Positions 1 through 5,161 of a DNA stretch of 6,666 bases are shown piece after piece; positions within the stretch are counted from its first letter, which is position 1, and the number at the start of each line of letters is the position of its first letter. Source of the DNA: an uncultured Opitutales bacterium (GTDB lineage Bacteria; Verrucomicrobiota; Verrucomicrobiia; Opitutales; UBA2995); contig CALGUT010000564.1 in the NCBI GenBank assembly GCA_937920335.1, positions 1 through 6,666 of the forward strand. Direction: 5' to 3'. The translations under genes were made by a program, and so were the position numbers. Under the pieces are notes generated by a model, which did no database searches, was not told the origin of the DNA, and saw nothing but the letters and a program-made list of their open reading frames with translations.

Positions 1-370
1 AAAAGGACATACCATCTACTCAGGCCTATGCGCCTCCTGCCATGGCGCTGAGGGTAAGGGCATGCCTATGCTCGCACCGCCTCTGGTGAAATCTGATTGG
101 GTCACCGGTGACCCTGATCGCTTGGCAAGAATCTTACTGCACGGGCTGGAGGGCGCTATCGAAGTGGCCGGAAAGACCTATGCTCCACCCGAAATTTTAC
201 CGGCAATGCCCCCCGCAGGAATGATGAGTAACGACGAATTAGCAGCCACGATGACTTACATTCGCAGAGCTTGGGGACACCAGGCAGATCCCGTGACTGG
301 CGGCGATATCCAACGAAACAGGGATCTCACCGCCACCCAAGAAGGTGCCTACTCTACGACGGATTGGTAG
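1..370 (+). CDS. C-terminal part of a cytochrome c-domain protein (5' end outside window)
   Basis: The reading frame is open from the window edge (first full codon at 2) to TAG at 368-370, giving 122 visible residues. A class I c-type heme site, CASCH, is encoded at 29-43. A likely distal Met ligand lies in the LPAMPPAG stretch (ATG at 206-208), about 57 residues after the heme motif, which is normal for a mono-heme cytochrome c domain. The domain ends in a YIRRAWGH helix and a short polar tail. This arrangement resembles the C-terminal cytochrome modules fused to sugar dehydrogenases or large heme-binding proteins in Verrucomicrobiota and Planctomycetota, where the heme would accept electrons outside the cytoplasm. 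Whether the missing N-terminal part is a dehydrogenase, or the protein is just a small cytochrome, cannot be seen. The internal ATG at 62 is not the start, because it lies after the heme motif. Confidence 0.88.
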   Translation, partial: KGHTIYSGLCASCHGAEGKGMPMLAPPLVKSDWVTGDPDRLARILLHGLEGAIEVAGKTYAPPEILPAMPPAGMMSNDELAATMTYIRRAWGHQADPVTGGDIQRNRDLTATQEGAYSTTDW

Positions 371-518
371 ATTAAGTCAGCTATTTTCCAAGGGAACAAT
401 TATTGATGCGACGAACCGACTAATAGGGCCAAAGCGTCTCATGTTCCGGTCTGCTTCGCATCCGGTTTTGTCGTCGATTAACTCCTCGGAACTGCCGCTG
501 AGTAATGTGGAAACATCC

Positions 519-541
519 GGCACTGCGAGGACGCAGTTGCC
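519..541 (+). repeat. Potential RNA hairpin, 9-bp stem with one bulge
   Basis: GGCACTGCG (519-527) pairs with CGCAGTTGCC (532-541) across an AGGA loop, leaving one T (537) bulged. The stem is GC-rich. It lies about 150 bases after the cytochrome stop codon and is not followed by a run of T, so it does not fit a classic Rho-independent terminator. It could be a 3' end or processing structure of the upstream transcript, or part of the leader of the propeller mRNA. The pairing is seen directly; the role is unknown. Confidence 0.4.
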
Positions 542-591
542 CTACCCACTTCAGATACAGTAAATTATCCGAAATGCTGCTCAAACATAGA

Positions 592-610
592 GCGGCGAGT
601 TTCTCACCGC
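592..610 (+). repeat. Potential short hairpin, 7 pairs with one mismatch
   Basis: GCGGCGAG (592-599) pairs with CTCACCGC (603-610) around a TTT loop, with a single C-A mismatch. It is followed by an A-rich stretch rather than T on the plus strand. It lies about 110 bases before the propeller start, so it could sit in the leader if transcription starts upstream. The role is unknown and the structure may be incidental. Confidence 0.3.
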
Positions 611-641
611 ATTAAAAATTACACCCATTTTCCAAAATTCT

Positions 642-653
642 CACCAGTTGGTG
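642..653. promoter_or_regulatory. Palindrome upstream of the propeller gene, possible operator
   Basis: CACCA and TGGTG form perfect 5-base arms around a central GT. The palindrome ends where a TTGAAA hexamer (654-659) begins, so a bound protein could block a promoter there. No good -10 hexamer is present at standard spacing, and 5-base arms can occur by chance, so this is a weak call. Confidence 0.22.
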
Positions 654-721
654 TTGAAAGATCGAGAACGGGCTTTAACCATTTATCTTCGAACAACAGT
701 ATTCTCCCTAAGAATATCCTC

Positions 722-2161
722 ATGAAAAAAACAACGCTCCTCTGCCTAACGGCTATAATCAGCACTCTAGCTCACACTCAACTCCAGGCAGACATTCCCA
801 CCTGGCGGGATAATAACAACGGTACGTTTGCTGTAAAAGCCGCACCTACTGACTGGGAAGAAGGCATTCTCTTTGAGACTCCACTGCCATCAAAAAGTAA
901 CGGCACCCCGATCCTTGTTGATGACAAACTTTACTTTACCGCAGAACCAGACCAATTGATCTGCGCTGACAGCAAAACTGGTGAGATTCTTTGGAAACGC
1001 GACAACAGTCTATTCGCGCTGCGTAATGTAAGCGCCTCCAAACGAGCTGAGCTGGAGGCTTACCAAACTGAGATCGAAAAAATCAGGAAAGAAAGCGGAC
1101 GGCTGAGAAACGACATTCGGCGTCTCGATTCGGCTATCAAGAAGAATCCTGACAATCAGGAAGCCCGTGGATCCAAGGCGGCTAAAGAAGAAGAACGCTC
1201 TGCACTAGAGAACAACATCAAAGACATGGCTGATGCAGACTTTTTCAAAGATTACGCCATGCCGCCTGCCCACTCGACCAACGGTTACACATCCTATTCA
1301 CCGCATTACGACGGCAAACGAATTTATACTCAATTTGGATACGGCGTGGTGGTCGCCTACGACCTGGACGGCAATCGTGAATGGGTAAGTTTTCTTGAAA
1401 AACCGGATCACCATTGGGGCGGTGCAACGATGCCACAGATCGTAGACGGCAAACTCCTTATCCGCTTTTCCGACTACTCAGCCTTGGACCCCAAAACCGG
1501 AAAGAAGCTCTGGAGCACCCCCTCTGAAGTTGTATTCGGAACACCGGTACCATTTGAAGTCCAAGGACAGCATTTCGTATTTACTCCCCGCGGAGAAATC
1601 CTCCGCATGACAGACGGTAAAGTCATAAAGGACGGACTGGTATACACCCACCCCACCCGCGGTTGGTCTATCTTCAATACACCAGCGCTGGTCGATGGAG
1701 TCATCTACGCAGCAAGCGGTGTTGAACGAGAAAACGGAGATGCATACGCCTACCGGTTACCTCAGTCTCTCAAGGAGTTGAACAAAACCGGTCTGGAACT
1801 CGTATGGCATACCGAAATCGAGCAAGACCGTTACTACGGTTCTCCATTGATAGACGACGGCCTCGTTTACCTCGTCAGCCGGGAAAACGTTATCATTGTC
1901 CTGGACGCTGTTACCGGAGAAGAAGTTTACACTGAACACGTAAAAAAAGTAACAGGCACCGCCTACCCTAGCCTGGTACTGGCTGACGATAAAGTTTACC
2001 TCGGTGCCGAAGATGGATTTATGGTTATTTTCAAAACAGGTAGAAACTATCATGAAGTCGCTCGCAACCGATTGGGTGCCTACCGGGCTACCCCCATTTT
2101 CATCGACGAAGTCGCTTACCTCAGAACCTACGATAGCCTGATCGCAGCGGGGAAACTCTAA
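722..2161 (+). CDS. Secreted PQQ-like beta-propeller repeat protein with coiled-coil insert
   Basis: The 479-residue product begins with a signal peptide (residues 1-23, Lys-Lys then a hydrophobic core, likely cleavage after LQA), so it should be exported. It contains WD-like PQQ-type blades with the recurring pattern 'x-P-x-hydrophobic-x-D-D-K-hydrophobic-Y ... D-x-x-T-G-E-x-x-W'. Clear copies lie near residues 61-92, 192-223, 236-265, 373-405 and 414-447, with weaker ones near 319-330 and 455-479. Such propellers occur in BamB-like assembly factors and PQQ enzymes. No PQQ-enzyme catalytic signature was recognised, so an enzyme name is not justified. Residues about 104-170 are a charged Lys/Glu/Arg-rich predicted coiled coil inserted between blades, which is unusual. 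ATG 722 is chosen because it gives the signal peptide at once; no Shine-Dalgarno is visible. The stop overlaps that of the convergent sulfatase gene by 4 bases. A structural or binding role outside the cytoplasm is inferred. Confidence 0.85.
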   Translation: MKKTTLLCLTAIISTLAHTQLQADIPTWRDNNNGTFAVKAAPTDWEEGILFETPLPSKSNGTPILVDDKLYFTAEPDQLICADSKTGEILWKRDNSLFALRNVSASKRAELEAYQTEIEKIRKESGRLRNDIRRLDSAIKKNPDNQEARGSKAAKEEERSALENNIKDMADADFFKDYAMPPAHSTNGYTSYSPHYDGKRIYTQFGYGVVVAYDLDGNREWVSFLEKPDHHWGGATMPQIVDGKLLIRFSDYSALDPKTGKKLWSTPSEVVFGTPVPFEVQGQHFVFTPRGEILRMTDGKVIKDGLVYTHPTRGWSIFNTPALVDGVIYAASGVERENGDAYAYRLPQSLKELNKTGLELVWHTEIEQDRYYGSPLIDDGLVYLVSRENVIIVLDAVTGEEVYTEHVKKVTGTAYPSLVLADDKVYLGAEDGFMVIFKTGRNYHEVARNRLGAYRATPIFIDEVAYLRTYDSLIAAGKL

Positions 2162-3912
2162 TCCGTCCGGGTTATATCCACATAGTCGACCGCTACCGAA
2201 AGCCTATCTTGTTTTAGAAAAACCTCCAGGCGACCGCTAGCTGCAGGGAGAATTACATCTGTGAACACGACTTCATCGGCACCCGCCTCAAACGGTTTAG
2301 AATAAGACTTACCCGCATAACGAATCACAGCTTTTCCAGCTTTCTCGACAGAATTGAACTGCAAGCGGAATTCATAGTTTCCTGACTCCGGGGTTAACAC
2401 GTCCCAGTAACCACCACCCGGCCCTTTTTTCCATTGGCGATTGTCGAACAGTGATAAAATAACGGTCCTTTGATGCGGAGTGCCCAGATGAGTCCGCTCC
2501 TGGAAATGGAAATCGCGGTCTCGGGTCACGTCACTAAACCATGCTTCGTAGTCAGCCAGCATCTGATTTACGATTTCCGGGTGCTCTTTTGCCAGGTTAT
2601 TAATTTCACTCGGATCCTCACGAATATCATAGAGTTCCAGTCCCGCGAGCATCTGCTTCAATTGATCACGCGACGGACGATCATAGAAGCCATGAGGATC
2701 GTCCTGCCCCTGCACGAGTTTGTAACGATCTGACCGAACGGCAAAATGCACATACTCATAGGGAATCGCCCCCCCATGCCATTGAAAGTAGAGATTGCGC
2801 TGAGGCCACGATTGCGCCTCGCCCGTAAGCAACGGCATCAAAGACCAGCCATCGATCTTCGTATCACTGGGAGGTTCAATTCCACAGGCGTCCAGCAGTG
2901 TGGGAAAGACATCAATATGTGCCGCAATGGTATCAAGTTTAACACCTGCTCTTAACTTTTCAGGCCACCGGATGAAAAAAGGCACACGGATACCGTTGTC
3001 GTAGACACTGGTTTTAGTGCCTCTTAGACCCGCAACGAAACGACCAGGATAAATATCGTTCTTAGTCCGACGGGTTCGCGGACCATTGTCTGACATGAAG
3101 ATAACTATCGTATTTTCCTCAAGCGCCCGCTCTTTAAGAGCCTTAAGCACCCGTCCCACATTGTAATCGATCGCGGCGATCATTCCAAACGTTAGGGCAT
3201 TGTGCTCATGCAAGCCCATCTCTCGGTAGGGATCGGCCCACTGATCACCCACCACCAACGGGAAATGCGGAAGATTCGTTGCAAGATAGGCGAAAAACGG
3301 TTGATCGCTTTCCTCCGAGATGAAGTCGATTGCGGCATCGGCAAAGATATCGTCGCAATAACCTGAATACTGCTTGGAAACATCGTTATGCTCAAGAATC
3401 GGATCATCGTATTTGTTTCCGGCGGGACCAGCTGCTTGCCCAATACCCCCTGCTTTGTGCACCAATGCTTCATCAAACCCCTGATCCGTGGGGCGCATGG
3501 GGTAATTTGACCCGAGATGCCATTTCCCGAATATGCCGGTGCGATACCCAGCATCACCAAGGACTTCAGCAATCGTAACCTCATCCGAATACATCATGTG
3601 ATTACCAGATAACACCTCGGTGACACCGGTCCGATAATTATACCGTCCAGTCATGAGCCCCGCTCGAGTCGGCGAGCAATTCGGGCAGGCCGTAAATTGA
3701 GTAAGTTCCACACTTTCAGCGGCAAGCCTATCCAGGTTCGGAGTCTTTAGATAAGGATTTCCATGAGTCCCCAGGTCCCCCCACCCCTGGTCGTCCGTCA
3801 TCATCAGAAGAATATTCGGGCGGTTGGCCGCACTGATGAAGCCCGATGAAAAGATAAGCAAAAGAACGGCGCAAAGCCCGATGAGTTTCATAGTAGGTGG
3901 AGGTGTATTCAT
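2158..3912 (-). CDS. Secreted formylglycine-dependent sulfatase (arylsulfatase family, S1 type)
   Basis: This 584-residue protein should remove sulfate esters from a glycan or similar substrate. It has a hydrophobic export signal (about residues 8-28, likely cleavage near ISA) followed by the family opening RPNILLMMTDDQGWGDLG, with Asp40 and Asp41 as metal ligands. The formylglycine motif is C79-S-P-T-R83 continuing to LMTGR; Cys79 is the residue to be oxidised, a step needing a maturase not seen here. Other family landmarks are GKWHLG (Lys130, His132), NLPHFP (His216), MSDNG (Asp275, Asn276) and RGTK (Lys300). All core active-site positions look intact. Residues about 495-584 form a beta-rich extension (GYWDVLTPESGNYEFRLQF...) resembling a small sandwich or binding module. 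The start at 3912 lies 4 bases after the regulator stop; Met8 (codon at 3889-3891) is an alternative that keeps the signal peptide. Neither start has a Shine-Dalgarno. Substrate is not predictable from sequence; a sulfated polysaccharide is likely. Confidence 0.95.
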   Translation of the reverse strand: MNTPPPTMKLIGLCAVLLLIFSSGFISAANRPNILLMMTDDQGWGDLGTHGNPYLKTPNLDRLAAESVELTQFTACPNCSPTRAGLMTGRYNYRTGVTEVLSGNHMMYSDEVTIAEVLGDAGYRTGIFGKWHLGSNYPMRPTDQGFDEALVHKAGGIGQAAGPAGNKYDDPILEHNDVSKQYSGYCDDIFADAAIDFISEESDQPFFAYLATNLPHFPLVVGDQWADPYREMGLHEHNALTFGMIAAIDYNVGRVLKALKERALEENTIVIFMSDNGPRTRRTKNDIYPGRFVAGLRGTKTSVYDNGIRVPFFIRWPEKLRAGVKLDTIAAHIDVFPTLLDACGIEPPSDTKIDGWSLMPLLTGEAQSWPQRNLYFQWHGGAIPYEYVHFAVRSDRYKLVQGQDDPHGFYDRPSRDQLKQMLAGLELYDIREDPSEINNLAKEHPEIVNQMLADYEAWFSDVTRDRDFHFQERTHLGTPHQRTVILSLFDNRQWKKGPGGGYWDVLTPESGNYEFRLQFNSVEKAGKAVIRYAGKSYSKPFEAGADEVVFTDVILPAASGRLEVFLKQDRLSVAVDYVDITRTD

Positions 3913-3915
3913 AAT

Positions 3916-3936
3916 ATTATACGCTGCGAACCGGTT
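3916..3936 (-). promoter_or_regulatory. Possible internal promoter and operator at the regulator-sulfatase junction
   Basis: On the minus strand a perfect TATAAT (3916-3921) overlaps the regulator stop codon just before the sulfatase ATG. An 8-base perfect palindrome, AACCGGTT (3929-3936), with the central CG typical of LacI-family sites lies a few bases upstream. No -35 hexamer is present at 16-18 base spacing, the palindrome has no extended symmetry, and it is inside coding sequence (Gln-Pro-Val-Arg). A transcript started here would begin at or inside the first sulfatase codons, favouring Met8 as the start. Speculative. Confidence 0.2.
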
Positions 3937-4972
3937 GCACTAAGGGTGGCAATGTAGACCCCTCATGCCAGATTCCATCAATCTGTGTTCCATGCGGTAC
4001 TTCGTCCGGTCCTGTGTGATTTCGTTGTAGAAGACTATTAAGTACATCCACTGCCATCGCACCTAATAAGTCACGACGATGGCTGATACCCGTGGCATCG
4101 GCTATATCCTCATTCACGTTCAAACTGATGTACGCGATGTCGTCTGGAATTTTAAGACCTTCCAATCGGACGGCTTCTAGAAAGTGATGGCAGCGACTAA
4201 TAACTACCTGGGGGCGATAGTCCCGCAACCAACCACGAATGGTGTCCAAATCATCTTCTCCTTCGACTCTCAATACTGGAATCATGTCTTCCACGGAGCC
4301 GCTTTGTTGCTGCGAAAAGATGTGGGCCGCATCCCATTGATTACTCCATCTCATGTCGATTTTCTTTTGAACAACTAACCCCACTCGTCGGTAGCCGCGA
4401 TCCAGAATCTTTTTCCAGCAAAGGAGCATATCCATATAATGATTTTGAACCACGTGGTGAAACAGCGTGTAGCGAGAAGGACGGCTGATCGTAACAACTG
4501 AAAACTGATTCCACTCAAGATCCAACTCATCATCGTTATTCTCGAAAGGTGCCAGAATCAGGCCCCGAATTCCCCTTGCCCTTAGGATTTGGCTAAATCG
4601 TTTGTTGGAGACACCCGGTTCTCTCGCCCAAAAATGCTGAAGAGAGAAACCCAACTGAAGCGCCCGTTTCTCAGCTCCTTGAATCACCTGCTTCTGACGG
4701 GCCTGACTTGTCCATAGGTCCTTTTCAGTCCAGTTCGTTACCAGACCGATTACGGAGAATTGATGCTGAACCCGAAGCTTACTGCGATAAGCTGATAATG
4801 CAGACAGTGCTGGATCCGGCTTGTATCCCATATCCTCGGCCAATTGCTTCACCCTTTCTACAGTCCGTGAAGACATCGTTTGGTCGTTCTTCAGGGCCAT
4901 GGAAACCGCTGAAACACTCAGATTTGCCTCCGCGGCAATGTCTTTTAGTCTAATTCTACGATCGGGGTTCAT
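3917..4972 (-). CDS. LacI-family transcriptional regulator
   Basis: The 351-residue protein has the full LacI/GalR layout and length. An N-terminal helix-turn-helix (residues about 8-28, RLKDIAAEANLSVSAVSMALKN) is followed by the third helix and hinge (about 32-65, including VKQLAEDMGYKPDP). The rest, from about residue 72 (SVIGLVTNW) to 340, is a periplasmic-binding-protein-like sensor domain; GLILAPF (137-143) and RRVGLVV (195-201) are typical strand segments. Such proteins usually bind a sugar and thereby leave or bind paired operator half-sites. The gene ends 4 bases before the sulfatase ATG, implying co-transcription, and is divergent from the Nramp-like transporter, so it probably controls both. 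Inverted repeats in 4990-5038 lie 17-66 bases upstream of its own start, compatible with autoregulation. No Shine-Dalgarno precedes ATG 4972. The ligand is unknown. Confidence 0.94.
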   Translation of the reverse strand: MNPDRRIRLKDIAAEANLSVSAVSMALKNDQTMSSRTVERVKQLAEDMGYKPDPALSALSAYRSKLRVQHQFSVIGLVTNWTEKDLWTSQARQKQVIQGAEKRALQLGFSLQHFWAREPGVSNKRFSQILRARGIRGLILAPFENNDDELDLEWNQFSVVTISRPSRYTLFHHVVQNHYMDMLLCWKKILDRGYRRVGLVVQKKIDMRWSNQWDAAHIFSQQQSGSVEDMIPVLRVEGEDDLDTIRGWLRDYRPQVVISRCHHFLEAVRLEGLKIPDDIAYISLNVNEDIADATGISHRRDLLGAMAVDVLNSLLQRNHTGPDEVPHGTQIDGIWHEGSTLPPLVQPVRSV

Positions 4973-4989
4973 TGGGGGCTAATGGAGAT

Positions 4990-5009
4990 TGATTTTACGC
5001 AGAAAATCA
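4990..5009. promoter_or_regulatory. Inverted repeat with 7-base arms near the regulator start
   Basis: TGATTTT (4990-4996) and AAAATCA (5003-5009) are perfect complementary arms around ACGCAG. The 20-base span is the size of a LacI-family operator, but the centre lacks the usual CG step. It lies 17 bases upstream of the regulator ATG, so binding there would block the regulator-sulfatase transcript. It could equally be a leader hairpin in that mRNA. The symmetry is seen directly; the function is inferred. Confidence 0.4.
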
Positions 5010-5010
5010 G

Positions 5011-5022
5011 ATCTTGAAAGAT
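5011..5022. promoter_or_regulatory. Short palindrome in the divergent control region
   Basis: ATCTT and AAGAT are perfect 5-base arms around GA. It is one base from the preceding repeat and three bases before the next one, so the three form a cluster within 49 bases. It contains TTGAAA (5014-5019), the same hexamer seen as a half-site in the repeat at 5025-5038, so it may be an additional half-site rather than a separate element. Confidence 0.28.
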
Positions 5023-5024
5023 TA

Positions 5025-5038
5025 TTGAACTGTTTCAA
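5025..5038. promoter_or_regulatory. Candidate LacI-family operator
   Basis: TTGAACTGTTTCAA is a near-perfect inverted repeat: TTGAAC and TTTCAA match at 5 of 6 positions as half-sites. It agrees at 12 of 14 positions with the ideal LacI-type palindrome TTGAAACGTTTCAA. Allowing one bulged base, the symmetry continues outward (ATTA at 5021-5024, TAAT at 5040-5043). The site lies between the divergent LacI-family gene and the transporter, 52 bases before the former's start and 123 before the latter's. It is the best operator candidate for the regulator encoded next to it. Binding has not been shown. Confidence 0.5.
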
Positions 5039-5161
5039 ATAATTATACTTCGCTTTGGATTAGATCAGCAAAATGATAAAGGTTAACAACGCTTCCATAT
5101 CTGGGTCATTTGCTCCCTATTTCTAATCCGACCTTTCATTCGGCTTCATCACCCCACTTTC

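Larger units (their letters stand above)
371..721. other. Intergenic region without a convincing gene
   Basis: This 351-base gap separates the cytochrome gene from the beta-propeller gene on the same strand. The only ORF of any length (345-563, plus strand) overlaps the cytochrome end and encodes an Arg/Ser/Leu-rich peptide with no recognisable motif, so it is not called. The region holds a bulged hairpin (519-541), a second imperfect hairpin (592-610) and a 12-base palindrome (642-653). It must also contain the promoter and leader of the propeller gene, but no clear -35/-10 pair stands out. TTGAAA at 654-659 lacks a good -10 at normal spacing. No T-tract follows either hairpin, so no intrinsic terminator is called. 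Confidence 0.6.

Noticed and set aside
345..563. 72-codon plus-strand ORF overlapping the end of the cytochrome gene
   Set aside because: No recognisable motif, no ribosome binding site, composition looks like noise, and it overlaps the well-supported cytochrome frame.
3192..3584. 130-codon minus-strand ORF inside the sulfatase gene
   Set aside because: It is an alternative frame of the sulfatase, whose own frame carries intact family motifs across the same stretch.
5044..5049. TATACT as a -10 box for the transporter gene
   Set aside because: The nearest -35-like hexamers (5025-5030 and 5014-5019) give spacings of 13 and 24 bases, both outside the workable range, so no promoter is called.
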